Below are positions 34,736 through 44,639 of a DNA stretch of 64,000 nucleotides, piece by piece (positions within the stretch are counted from its first letter, which is position 1; the number at the start of each line of letters is the position of its first letter). The position numbers were made by a program, and so were the translations under genes. The notes under the pieces are model-generated. The model saw only the letters and a list, made by a program, of their open reading frames with translations. It did no database searches and was not told the DNA's origin. Source of the DNA: Dermatemys mawii (taxonomy: Eukaryota > Chordata > Testudines > Dermatemydidae); contig ML677455.1 of the NCBI GenBank assembly GCA_007922305.1, positions 683,475 to 747,474 of the forward strand. Reading direction: 5' to 3'.

Positions 34736-35062
34736 GGTAAATCAAGTTCTCTCCAATTGGGGGTATATACACACACTTTTCATACTGCTTTATGTGTGAA
34801 ACACCAAAGGGAACACCTGTATGAAGGATTCAGCAACGTGTTGAGCATTGATTAGAAGTAGTTCAGACCTGATCCCTGGGCTGCGACTGCTCCTGAAAGG
34901 AAGAAATTCACCCCTTGGCAGAGGTGCAACGCAAGGGCTGGGAACCAGCAAAGTTTAGGGCCAGATTCTTACTTACACTAAAGACTCTTTACACCAACAG
35001 CAAAAGCCCCCTCTACGCTGCCAGAGGGATGTACAGAGGAGGCAGGTCCGTTTCCTTTAACG

Positions 35063-35810
35063 CAGGGGTGGGCAAACCACGGCCCGCGGGCCACATGTGG
35101 CCCGCCGGCCATTTTAATCTGGCCCGCGAGCTGGGGCCCGGGGCCAGCAGCCCCGCGCTCCTGGCCCAGGCGCTGGGCGAAGCGCGGCGTGCCGCGGGTC
35201 CCCGTGCTCTGGCCGAGGGCGGGCCAAGCGCAGGGAGCCGCGGGTCCCCGCGCTCCCTGGCCCGGGGCGGGTTGGAACGTCGGGAGCCGCGGGGCCCCGC
35301 GCTTGCTGGNNNNNNNNNNNNNNNNNNNNNNNNNNNNNNNNNNNNNNNNNNNNNNNNNNNNNNNNNNNNNNNNNNNNNNNNNNNNNNNNNNNNNNNNNNN
35401 NNNNNNNNNNNNNNNNNNNNNNNNNNNNNNNNNNNNNNNNNNNNNNNNNNNNNNNNNNNNNNNNNNNNNNNNNNNNNNNNNNNNNNNNNNNNNNNNNNNN
35501 NNNNNNNNNNNNNNNNNNNNNNNNNNNNNNNNNNNNNNNNNNNNNNNNNNNNNNNNNNNNNNNNNNNNNNNNNNNNNNNNNNNNNNNNNNNNNNNNNNNN
35601 NNNNNNNNNNNNNNNNNNNNNNNNNNNNNNNNNNNNNNNNNNNNNNNNNNNNNNNNNNNNNNNNNNNNNNNNNNNNNNNNNNNNNNNNNNNNNNNNNNNN
35701 NNNNNNNNNGGGGCCAGGCTGCTTGGGGAGGCACCGCCTTCCCTACCCGGCCCTCCACATAATTTTTAACCCCAATGTGGCCCTCGGGCCAAAAAGTTTG
35801 CCCACTGCTG
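35063..35810 (+). mobile_element. GC-rich hAT-like element containing an assembly gap
   Basis: The left end CAGGGGTGGGCAAACCACGG and the right end (reverse) CAGCAGTGGGCAAACTTTTT flank GC-rich text. The duplication is CTTTAACG (35055-35062) / CTCTAAGG (35811-35818), 6 of 8 matching. True length is unknown because of the 400 N. Confidence 0.8.
35310..35709. other. Assembly gap, 400 N
   Basis: Exactly 400 ambiguous bases, preceded by repetitive GC-rich text (GGGAGCCGCGGG-type motifs repeated about every 60 bases). Open frames drawn across it are meaningless. Confidence 1.
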
Positions 35811-35904
35811 CTCTAAGGCTTTTAGGCACTTAACTCCCACTGAAATTGCTTTGAGGTGTAAATGAGAATCTGGCCCCAAAGTGTTGAAGAATTCAGTAGG
35901 AGTT

Positions 35905-36110
35905 AAGTGGAGAGGAAGCATGGTCGACTGGCTAAAGGATTAGTCTCGGGCTTGGGAGATCTGGGCTTAAGTCCTTTCTTACTTCCCATGATTCCTTAGG
36001 TAAGTCACTAAGTCTCTCTGTGCCTCAATTCCCTCTGTACAATGGGGATCATGGCACTTCCCTGTCTCAGGAGGGGGTGTGCTGTGAGGATAAATACATA
36101 GAAGTGGTGC
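35905..36110 (+). repeat. MIR-type SINE, sense
   Basis: GAAGCATGGTCGACTGGCTA, AGATCTGGGCTTAAGTCC, TAAGTCACTAAGTCTCTCTG, TGCCTCAATTCCCTCTGTAC and AATGGGGATCATGGCAC are the MIR modules in order, including the tRNA-related head. Confidence 0.8.
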
Positions 36111-38099
36111 GTAGCCTGTGTGCTGGCCCTTTGCACCGGAGGGAGTTTCATCCCAGGTTCCAAAGAGCTTTCTTTCATTAGTCTGCAGAGTCCCTTCCAC
36201 CGTGATCCAGTAGCTGGCATCCCTTTACTAGCCCTTCCTCTTAAGAAATGGTTCCCCAGTGGTTCTGGCATACCATAGCCCCTCCACTGCGTCTCTGCAC
36301 GCCACAATGGCAACTGATCGGCTTGTGATCAGTCATCTTTGTGACAACAAAAAATGATGTTCTTGCATCACCTGGCAAAGCCCCCAGAGCCCACAGCCAC
36401 AAAACACCTGCTTTGACCTTTGTGAGCCACTATGGTCCTGGGTGAAAATGTTGAGAAGACCTGTTGCAGATACACTGCCATGGGGCGGGGGCCGGGGTGC
36501 CAATCACAGGGCTAGAAGGAACAGCAAGAGTCTTCTAGTCTAATCCAACCCTGAGGGGTCTAGCCTGGAACATCAGCGTATCGCCGTAGTGCTATTGATG
36601 TCTGTAAGCATCTGGCCCTCTGTAGCTGTGATCCCAAGACAGTGCTGGCCCGATGATGCGTCGCTGAGTGTGACTCTGCTGAGAACTCAAAGCAATTGGG
36701 TGGGGGTGGGCAGAGCTCTAAAAACTGGAGCAGCAAGGGCAAAGCACGCTCTGGATGCATGGGATATGGGGCCTTTTGGCTCTAGCCCGCTGGTTTATTT
36801 AGCAATAAGTGGCATGGCTCGTAGGAAAGACCTCTTTATTGAACATATGTAGAGACCACTGTTACATGAGGCCTGGGTTTGTCTGGTACCTGGCTCTCTG
36901 GTCCCCTGCTTGCGTTCCTCAGTATCCTGCTGTCATAGCAACTAGGGTCCTTCTGAAACCTAACTTTTTTTCTCCAGTTCGACCCAGCATGCTGTGCACA
37001 CCTGTGACCATTTGAGGGCTCTTTGATGCCTATTTCAGGTGAAGGTACAGAGGCACTGATGTAGCTTTCACTGCGGCTGCCTATGGATGAGTGCAGACCC
37101 GTTTCCAGTCAGGCAGGAGCTTGTTTTAGAGATGAAGATGCCATTTATTCTCACCATACACAAGTGCATCTAGCATGTGGTGCCTTATGGAAGAGCATAG
37201 GAAATGGGTAAGGGTTGTAACCGTAACCTAACTCGAATGGTTTTGACAAGGGTTGCAAATCTACGGTAGGACTTGATCTGATACCTTTCATCCATACTAG
37301 GAAAATTATTTTAAAATAAAATAAAGGAAATTCCCCCTGAAATGGAACCATTTCATCAAACCTGTGTAGTTTCAACCGCAATACCATTTGGCGGTCAGAC
37401 CTGTCCCAGTTGTAGCATTCAGCGCACGGCCACTGCGATAATGGAAGGATGATCAAGTCTCTCTTCCTGTTCTCGTCACAGTCTTCGTCACAGAAATGAG
37501 ATGTTGGATTAGTAAAGCCATCTGCAGTGGGTGGGAGGCAGAAGCACATTGCCCTATTTTAATCTGATCTTTAGACGCTATGGGGACTGGGTAGTGCTTG
37601 AGTCCTACAAAGGCTGTGAGGCGTGGGGAGGAAGGGTGAAGTACCAGTCAAAGCCGATCCCCTTAAAATACAGCCATATCCTGAGTCTTAACAGAATCCC
37701 TTCCCTCATTGCAGGAGTAGCAGCATGATCCAGGGTACCAGAATAGGGATCCAAAGGAGGTGGTGGTCTTCCTGCAGCATCAGTGCCTTGGGGGAAGGGA
37801 GGGGCAGACAGCCTTTTATTTCATGGTCTCTTCCTTCTAGCAGTGCACTGGAGTGCAGGGAGGGGCTGTTGGCATCTAGCCTCCCCCTCCATTGAATGTC
37901 TAGAGCAGAGCACGCTCGCTTGCAGGCTGCCTCTTTGTGACCTGAGATAACTTGCTCCAAGGAGCATAGAAGCAGGTGTAGCCTTGGCACAGACGGGGTC
38001 CAGCTGCAGAAAGCTGAGGCAATGGGGACGAGGAGCAGGTAGCCAGTGATTTTAAGGAGGCAGCAAGGGACCAGTTACCTGGCACAGTTGGGTGCAGGT
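36111..38099. other. Intergenic stretch, no gene recognised
   Basis: The most gene-like frame is a 132-codon minus frame (37549-37151) with a cluster of Cys, Asp and Glu (FCDEDCDEN). It has no family match I can name and no convincing splice sites. The rest shows nothing definite. Confidence 0.35.
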
Positions 38100-38310
38100 T
38101 GTGTCTGTGTGGAGGAGGGGAGCAGTGGTAGAGGAGGGGTGGAGTGGAGGGTGTGTGGGTGTGGTGGAGGGGAGCTGTGGTGGAGGTTTGAGGGTGTGGC
38201 TATGGTGGAGTGGGGCTGTGGTGGAGGTTGGGTGGAGGGTGTGGGTGTGGTGGAGGGGAGCTGGGGTGGAGGTTGTGTGGAGAAGGGAGGTGTGTGTGTG
38301 TGGTGGGGAA
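38100..38310. repeat. G-rich minisatellite (about 43-bp unit, 86-bp higher order)
   Basis: GGTGTGGTGGAGGGGAGCTG recurs with a spacing of 86 bases (38159 and 38245). Half-period variants with GGTGGAGTGGGGCTGTGGTG lie between them. The + strand is almost devoid of C over 200 bases. Confidence 0.85.
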
Positions 38311-38589
38311 AGGCCCCAGATTGTTTAGTTGGGTGACTGATTTCATCCGGGAGGCGATTGACTGCATGCAGGGAAGGTCAGGGAAGGTATCAGAAATATT
38401 TTTATGGGGAAGGGCAGAATTGGATTGCCAACCCCCGCCCCGCATTTACTCTGGACACCGGCTGCCACCGATAAAACAATCCTCCCCTGCCTTTGCAAGA
38501 CCTGGTTGGGCTCCGTGGAGGAAGAGTCCTGCATAAGTACTAAGCATGGTCACAGGAAAGAGCCCTAGACCAAACCAGCCTATGCTAGT

Positions 38590-39145
38590 TACAGGTGTGA
38601 TGTACCTGGGATGCCTTGATCGCCTTACAGATAAGATGCAAACATCTGCCTGTGAGGGCAATGAACCATTGGAACAGATTAGCTTGGGGTGGATGGGTTC
38701 TTCATCACCTGACATCTTTAAGATCACAAGATTGGACATCTTTTTAGAGAACATGCCTTAGGCTGTGTCTACACTGCCACTTTCAGTGCTAAAATGTTAG
38801 TCGTTCAGGGGTGTGAAAACACCGCCCCCCCCCCAAGTGACACAAGTTTTAGCACTGAAATGTGCCAGTATAGACAGCCATAAAGCTGCCACCGCTCCTT
38901 CCGGGTGGTTATTTTTTATCGCTGGGAGCGCTCTCTCCACCCTGGCAATAAAGCGTGACTACACTGCTCATGTCACAGTGCAGCCACGGCCGTGCTGTAA
39001 TGTGGGCAGTGTAGACATAACTTTAGTTTAACTTCAGGTTTGGGGCTTGATGCAGGTTTTACTGGGTGAAATTCTCTGGCCTATGTTATGCAGCTAGTCA
39101 GACTGGATGATCATAGCAGTCCTTTAAGCCTTAAAACCTATGGAA
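38590..39145 (+). mobile_element. CR1 LINE 3' end, sense, split by a MITE
   Basis: AGCTTGGGGTGGATGGGTTC and TTCATCACCTGACATCTTTA lead up to 38760. After the MITE it resumes TTTGGGGCTTGATGCAGG, CTGGGTGAAATTCTCTGGCC, GTCAGACTGGATGATCATAG and CTTAAAACCTATGG. Confidence 0.8.
38761..39022. mobile_element. MITE with GGCTGTGTCTACACTGC ends
   Basis: The left end GGCTGTGTCTACACTGC and the right end GCAGTGTAGACATAAC are inverted (14 of 16 positions). The interior carries a complementary pair GTGCTAAAATG / AAGTTTTAGCAC. A TTA-like target suggests a PIF/Harbinger type, but the duplication is not clean. Confidence 0.75.
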
Positions 39146-39294
39146 ATCTTGGAAAGTGCTGCCCTTGGGGACTTTCTAAGTGTCTGGCAATGCCTGTAAT
39201 CAGCAGAAGGAGGCCAATCGTAACTAGTGCATGGGGTGTTAATTGGTGGTTATTTCCCCCTAGGTTGTTGGCATAGGATTAGGGAAAACAGAAG

Positions 39295-39460
39295 GCTTGA
39301 GTTTTATTCAGAACTCAGTCACTGATCTGCTGTGTGACTTTAGGCATGTCACGTTGCTGTGCGGTGCCTCAGTTTCCCTATCTGTAAAATGGGGATAATG
39401 ACACTGCCCTTCCTTGTAAAGTGCTTTGCGCTTGGTGGATGAAAAGCACATGACATTTAA
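39295..39460 (+). repeat. MIR-type SINE, sense
   Basis: GTCACTGATCTGCTGTGTGA, TGCCTCAGTTTCCCTATCTG, TAAAATGGGGATAATGACAC and AAAGTGCTTTGCGCTTGG. Good match to the MIR core and tail. Confidence 0.85.
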
Positions 39461-39537
39461 TAGGGATGAATCGATAAGTTCTACAGAAATGACTTAAAGA
39501 AGCAAATACAACTCGATACCCTCCAGAAAGGGTTGAC

Positions 39538-39558
39538 TTTTTTTTTTTTTTTTTTTTT
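39538..39558. repeat. Poly-T run (21 bases)
   Basis: Uninterrupted T homopolymer. Length may be affected by sequencing slippage. Confidence 0.95.
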
Positions 39559-40117
39559 GAAGCCATCCTCTAGGATGAATGCAATTTCCTATTAAACTCA
39601 CAGGAACCTTTTTTGCAAAAATTCACATGAACAATTTTTTCCCCACATTGATGTTTGGTAAATGGCTTTTGTTGAGATGAAAACATATCTGTATGTGAGC
39701 AAGGGCATTTGTGTCTGAACTTACTATTTGCAGTGCGCTGTTTGGCAATACCCTTTGATATTGATTAGTCCCCATTCTCCTGTTTATAAACTTCCAGTCC
39801 TGTCATCATGGAGCAGAAGCAATGGTGGCCATATGGCTTAAGGACACAACCATGCACCTTGTCAAAATGAACAGTTTATGAACAGTCCTTTAGCTGACAA
39901 TCCAAATCATCTGACAAATACTTATGAATAACAAGTTGGGATCAGCCTGTGACTCATTTGCGAACAGAAAACTGGGCAGAGTTGATTAGATAATTTATCT
40001 GCACCAGATAATTCACCACTTTCCACCCGATAAGCAGTTCTGTGTATGATAGTAGCTGATCTGATATTGCTCCAAGGGTAGGTTTGGCTGTCGTTATCAT
40101 GAATACCATCTTTCTAA
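39559..40117. other. Intergenic stretch, no gene recognised
   Basis: AT-rich, nothing recognised apart from AT-rich repeat-like text near 39600-39680. Confidence 0.4.
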
Positions 40118-40245
40118 ATAAAACAGGAGTACTTGTGGCACCTTAGAGGCTAACAAGTTTATTTAAGCATAAATGCTCTAAGGTGCCACAAGTACTTCTG
40201 TTCTTTTTGAGGATACAGACTAACACGGCTGCTACTCTGAAACCT
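40118..40245. repeat. Fold-back copy of the GTGCCACAAGTACT repeat
   Basis: 40123-40148 and 40176-40201 form a 26-bp inverted repeat with one mismatch (core GTACTTGTGGCACC / GGTGCCACAAGTAC) around a 27-base AT-rich loop, followed by the usual tail CAGACTAACACGGCTGC. Other copies in the window carry the arm only once. Confidence 0.9.
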
Positions 40246-41064
40246 GTCTTTCTAAATGCTGCTCATTTCCAAGGGTGAAAGACTGTGATTTTATAATCTG
40301 GCCTGAGCACACAGCTGCACTGAATTGTGATGCTGAGAACTGCAATCTGATCCCAGCTGAGCGTCCCCCTGGCTCCATTAGGAAAACAAGAGGTGCTGGT
40401 TCTTTTTCTGGTGCAGATTATTTATCCTGGCATGATGACACATCTGCATTGGCTGAAGTGTTAGGGCTGAGGCAGAGTGAAGGCCCCACCCACTCTGTAC
40501 ATCTCCCACCTGTAGGATGCAGGGTATCAGCCTGGCAGCAGCTGTGTTCTCTCTCCTGTGCACAGGCTAGGAATAGAGGCAGCCAACAGAAGGGAATAAG
40601 AGTTTGCCTCATGTCCCCATACTCCCTTGGCCATGCGTTAAGTAGCCCACCACTGAGTCCTACAGGAGATTTTGCTGGTTCATGGTGCATGACTTAGCAT
40701 GGGCAGTGGTAATGCCTGAAAATGTAACAGACAACATGCCAGATAGATAGCTCAAGCCCTCTGTGATGCGCAAGTTCTGATGACTAAGTGAGAGACTATC
40801 TGATAGCCAGGCACCACAAGACTAGCATGCAGGGGTACACAAATACCTCACCATCCACATCTGCATCCTGTGTCTGAAGGTCTGGACCAGTAGTTGCTAG
40901 CCTGGTGTGGGGTTTACCTTAGAAAAGCTTAGTGAGGCAGGATGAAACCTCTGCAGGAAATCCCATTTTTAAAGAGAGAGCAACTGGGAACTGCTGTAGA
41001 TAGTTAATCAGTCTCTGTCCCCCAGGGGCGGGATGGCATTGGAAGATGAAGAGAGAAGTGACTT
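40246..41064. other. Intergenic stretch, no gene recognised
   Basis: A 140-codon plus frame (40275-40697) has no recognisable domain or splice context. I see nothing else. Confidence 0.4.
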
Positions 41065-41310
41065 TGGTGGTGTGTTTACACTGCAGCATGTGGAGAAGTA
41101 CAGGAGCTAGCTCTGATCTAGCTGAGACATGTACTGAGAGCAGTGAAGCCACGGCAGCATGGGCAGTGCGAGCCCACTCAGCACCCTGTCCTCGAACAGC
41201 TAGTCCGCACAGGCTGCCATCGCTCTACTGTTACTCATGCTAGCGAGAGCAAAATCAGCTACGTGTCCAGGTGCTAGTCACACCTCTGACTGCAGTGTAG
41301 ATGGACCATC
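41065..41310. repeat. MITE-like repeat (TTTACACTGCAG / CTGCAGTGTAGA ends)
   Basis: TGTGTTTACACTGCAGC on the left and GACTGCAGTGTAGATGG on the right are inverted. It is from the same superfamily as 38761-39022. Confidence 0.65.
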
Positions 41311-41553
41311 GGCAGGCAGATTCCTATGCCTATGCAAAATCTCAGTGAAATCAAGGGGGCTGTGGGCAGAATTGGGGCTGCATCTCTCAGGCTCCCAAAG
41401 CCTGTTGTGGGGCACATGGTCTACCAAAGGCCTGTGGATTCATGTAGGACACTCAGTGTTGTGGGATTCCTTCCCTTCATTGCAAACAATGCTCACTAAC
41501 AGTGATGCTGTTCTGCGCATCTGGTGCATGTGCTTTCAGCAGTGAAAGTGAGG

Positions 41554-42848
41554 TGTCACCCAGTCAGGGTTCCGTCCCCACTCTGGAGTACAGATCTGGG
41601 GACCTGCATGAAAGCCCCTCCTCCCCCCAAGCTTATTTCTACCAGCTTAGGTTAAAAACTTCCCCAAGGCACAAATTCCTTTCCTTGTCCTTGGATGGTA
41701 TTGCTGTCACCACCAAGTGATTTACACAAAAATTCAGGGAAGAGTCACTTGGAATCCCTAAGCCCCTTCACCCCCTTTCCTGGGGATCTTGAGAATAATA
41801 TAGCAACCAATTGCCTTAGCAATGTGAGCACAGACCAGATCCCTTGTTGACAAGACACCAAAATCAATCAGGTTCTTAAAAGAAGAACTTTATTTATAAA
41901 GAAAAAAGTAAAAGAACCACACCTGCAGAATCAGGATGGAAGGTAACTTTACAAGGTAATAAAGATTTAAAGCACAGAATTCCTCTCTGGGCTCAGCTTC
42001 ACAGTTATAAAAACAGGAATAAAACTACCTCTGTAGCACAGAAAAATTCATAAACCAAAACTAAAAGAGAACCTAATAAAAAGCAACAACAAACACTTTC
42101 AAATCTGGGGGGAAGGATCTTCTTTCCTCATTGGTCCTTCTGGTCAGGTTCCAGCTAGGTTATTTGAACTGTTTAACCTGTTATAGCAGTGGAAGGCAAA
42201 CTACGGCCCATGGAATTTGCCACCCTGTGGTGCTGCGGGCCCTGCTGCTCTCCAGGAAGCGGCTGGCACTATGTCCCTGCCACCCCTGCAGGAAGGGGAG
42301 CAGAGGGCTCAGTACGCCTGTGGATACCTCACCTGAAGCTTGCATTGTCCAGGAATGGGGAACCCTGGCTAATAGGAGCTCCGGGGGAGGTACCCAGAGG
42401 CAAGTGGAGCCCTCTGCACCCCTTTCCGCAGGGATGGCAGGGACATGGTGCTGGCTGCTTCCCGGAGCGGGGTGGGACCAGGGCAGGCAGGTAGGGATCC
42501 TGTCCTGGCCCTGCTGCCCCCCCGGAGCCACTCCAGATAAGTGGCACCGAACGAGAGCCCACCCAAACACCTCCTACACCCTGCACCCCAGCCCCCTGCT
42601 GTACCTTGTGCCCCTCCTGCACCTCAATCCCTTGCCCTGAGCCCCTTCCAGCACACTGCACCCCTTCCGATGCCCTGCACTCCCTCCTGCACCTCAACCC
42701 CCGACAGTCATGGTCCTGCAAGCAATTTCCCCACCCCGATGTGGCCCTCAGGCCAAAATGTTTGCCCACCCCTGCCTTACAGGTAAGATGATTCAGTACA
42801 GCTGCCAAGGAGAGATTTTAAGCTACTCTTCCCTCCATATTTATGACA
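41554..42848 (-). mobile_element. LTR-like element split by a hAT-like element
   Basis: Starts TGTCACCCAGTCAGG and ends TTATGACA (TG...CA). CAGCTTAGGTTAAAAACTTC, TAAAAGAAGAACTTTATTTA and CTAGGTTATTTGAACTGTTT are typical of a turtle LTR family. AATAAA is read on the minus strand near 41889. About 0.7 kb remain without the insertion 42187-42774. There is no retroviral gene and the flanking duplication is not clear. Confidence 0.6.
42187..42774 (+). mobile_element. GC-rich hAT-like element (588 bp), intact ends
   Basis: The left end CAGTGGAAGGCAAACTACGG and the right end (reverse) CAGGGGTGGGCAAACATTTT. Interior C-rich text (CCTGCACCTCAA units) resembles 30431-31176. Duplication TGTTATAG / CCTTACAG is 5 of 8. 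Confidence 0.8.
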
Positions 42849-42869
42849 GCTGAACCACTAACCCACCCA

Positions 42870-43078
42870 CACTGGCAGGGTTGTGAGGGTGGTTCACCTG
42901 TGGAGCAACTTACTGAGGGATGTGGTGGACTATCCATCTCTTGAGGTCTGCTCATCAAGACTGGAGGCCTTCCTGGGAGATACTTTAGTCAAACACAATT
43001 TACTGGGTTCAATACAGGGGAAAGCAGGTGAAATTCTCTGGCCTATATCATCTAGCAGGTCTGACTAGATCTACTGTC
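42870..43078 (+). mobile_element. CR1-type LINE 3' end, sense
   Basis: GGTTCACCTGTGGAGCAACT, GGTGAAATTCTCTGGCCTAT and AGGTCTGACTAGATCTACTG match the subfamily at 38590-39145. Confidence 0.75.
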
Positions 43079-43082
43079 TAGA

Positions 43083-43320
43083 AGAACAGAAGCACGGCCA
43101 TACTGCCTCAGACCAACGGTCCATCTAGCCCCATGACAAGTGCTTCAGAGGGAATGAACAGAACAGGGCAATCATTAAGTGGTCCATTCCCTGTTTTCCA
43201 GGCCCAGCATCTGGCAGTCAGAGGCTTAAACTCCCTCCTGGCCTTAAGCTCTGTGGAATCATGAATATTACAACAACAGAACCAAAGTAGTATAGGACTT
43301 CCCTTCATCAGTCAGTGCAT
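43083..43320 (-). mobile_element. CR1 LINE 3' end, antisense
   Basis: AGAACAGAAGCACGGCCATA, CTCAGACCAACGGTCCATCT, GAGGGAATGAACAGAACAGG. It lies 5 bases from the sense copy, giving a head-to-head CR1 pair. Confidence 0.8.
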
Positions 43321-43769
43321 CAGGACAATCAATATTAACCCTCCACTAAGCCCACGGGTAGCCTGTGAGCCCTCCCTGTTCCTGAAAGCCTGGGAAAACA
43401 CTCAGCCCTGAGGGACATCATACTCAGGCTCTGTTGGACCAATGGGGGAAGCGAATGCCAGAGTTGCAGGAACTCTGGCTGAAGATGCCCTTGTAGTCAA
43501 GTCTTCATTTGCTCAGTGATCTTGGATGTGGTGGTATCCGACAGAGAGGCCACTTCCCAACCTATGGACCACATGAGATCCCTGCGCTCTCAGTAGCAGG
43601 GTCCAAACCAACCAGGACTTGATAAATCAAAAGCAAGCTTGACTTGTACTGGGACATGAATTGGAGCCCAGTGCGAATCTTGGAGCCCAGGCCTAATGTC
43701 AGCTGAAGTCCTGCTAAGTGAGTGCACAGTGTTCCCCTGCACTAGGTGAACTCTTCGCATGGAGGATCG
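43321..43769. other. Intergenic stretch, no gene recognised
   Basis: I see no recognisable element. Confidence 0.4.
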
Positions 43770-43980
43770 GTCCATTCAATGCCTATTGGCCAGGATGGAC
43801 GGGGATGGTGTCCCTAGCCTCTGTTTGCCAGAAGATGGGAATGGATGAGAGGGGATGGATCACTTGATGATCACCTGTTCTGTTCATTCCTCCTGAAGCA
43901 CCTGGCATTGGCCACTGTCGATAGCAGGATACTGGGCCTGATGGACCTTTGGTCTGACCCATTCTTATATTCTTCAGGGT
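43770..43980 (+). mobile_element. CR1 LINE 3' end, sense
   Basis: CAATGCCTATTGGCCAGGAT, CACTTGATGATCACCTGTTC, CCTGGCATTGGCCACTGTCG, GACCTTTGGTCTGACCC. Clear CR1 order. Confidence 0.85.
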
Positions 43981-44163
43981 GTATTTCAGTTACCAGGTGT
44001 CTGGATGACAAAGGGGTGAGCAGGTAACAGGAACAACAGGTTACAACCCTTGGCAAAACTCAACTTGCTGAGGTGGACGGATGCAGGGCACTTTTCTCAC
44101 ATGGTGTATCAGATGTGTTACTGGTGCCATCTTTTGGTTAACTGGTAGAAGAGCAGCACACAC

Positions 44164-44260
44164 AAGAACAAACACGGAGTCTGGTGGCACCTTAAGGACT
44201 AACAGATTGATTTGGACACAAGCTTTCATGTGTAAAAAACCCACTACTTCAGATGTGTGA
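44164..44260. repeat. GTGGCACCTTAAGGACT interspersed repeat
   Basis: GAGTCTGGTGGCACCTTAAG, ACTAACAGATTGATTTGG, CAAGCTTTCATGTG, CACTACTTCAGATG. Same family as 24030-24180. Confidence 0.8.
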
Positions 44261-44518
44261 GAAGTGTACGGGAATGTGTGTGTGTGGGGGTAGGAGAGTG
44301 TGTGTCATCCCTCCCCATGTGGACCTTAAGGATAAGAAAGTAAATTAAAATAATCCAACTACGCAGTGGTGGTGGTGTTTTTTTTTTAACAGGGGCTCAG
44401 TCAACTTAAGGTTAATTTGAATGTTTGTACGGTTGATTGCTGTTGAACTCACTTGAATGTGAGTAATTTTACCTGGTGTCCTGTATTCAGCATAAGGAAA
44501 CATGGTCACCCTAGATTA

Positions 44519-44639
44519 GGGTGACCAGACAGCAAATGTGGAAAACTGGAACAGGGCGTGGGAGGTAATAGGAGCCTATATAAGAAAAAGACCCAAATAT
44601 CGAGACTGTCCCTATAAAACTGGGACATGTCGTCACCCT
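44519..44639. mobile_element. MITE-like element (GGGTGACCAG family), reverse
   Basis: GGGTGACCAGACAGCAAATG at the left, CCCAAATATCGAGACTGTCC and GGGACATGTCGTCACCC at the right; reverse complement of the copy at 807-972. Just upstream, GGTCACCCT at 44504-44512 is an inverted copy of its first bases. Confidence 0.8.

Larger units (their letters stand above)
34953..35877. repeat. Palindromic MITE (GGGCCAGATTCT ends) split by a hAT-like element
   Basis: The left end TTAGGGCCAGATTCTTACTT and the right end TGAGAATCTGGCCCC are inverted. Removing the hAT-like element 35063-35810 reunites about 170 bases of MITE. Confidence 0.75.

Noticed and set aside
34915..35769. 284-codon open frame on + and 214-codon frames on both strands
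   Set aside because: They run through the 400-N gap and GC-rich repeat text; the open frame is an artefact of ambiguous bases.
37151..37549. 132-codon minus-strand frame with Cys/Asp/Glu-rich segment as a possible exon
   Set aside because: No family match I can name and no convincing acceptor/donor pair or neighbouring exon; left as intergenic.
40275..40697. 140-codon + frame
   Set aside because: No motif; a comparable frame is open on the opposite strand; low support.
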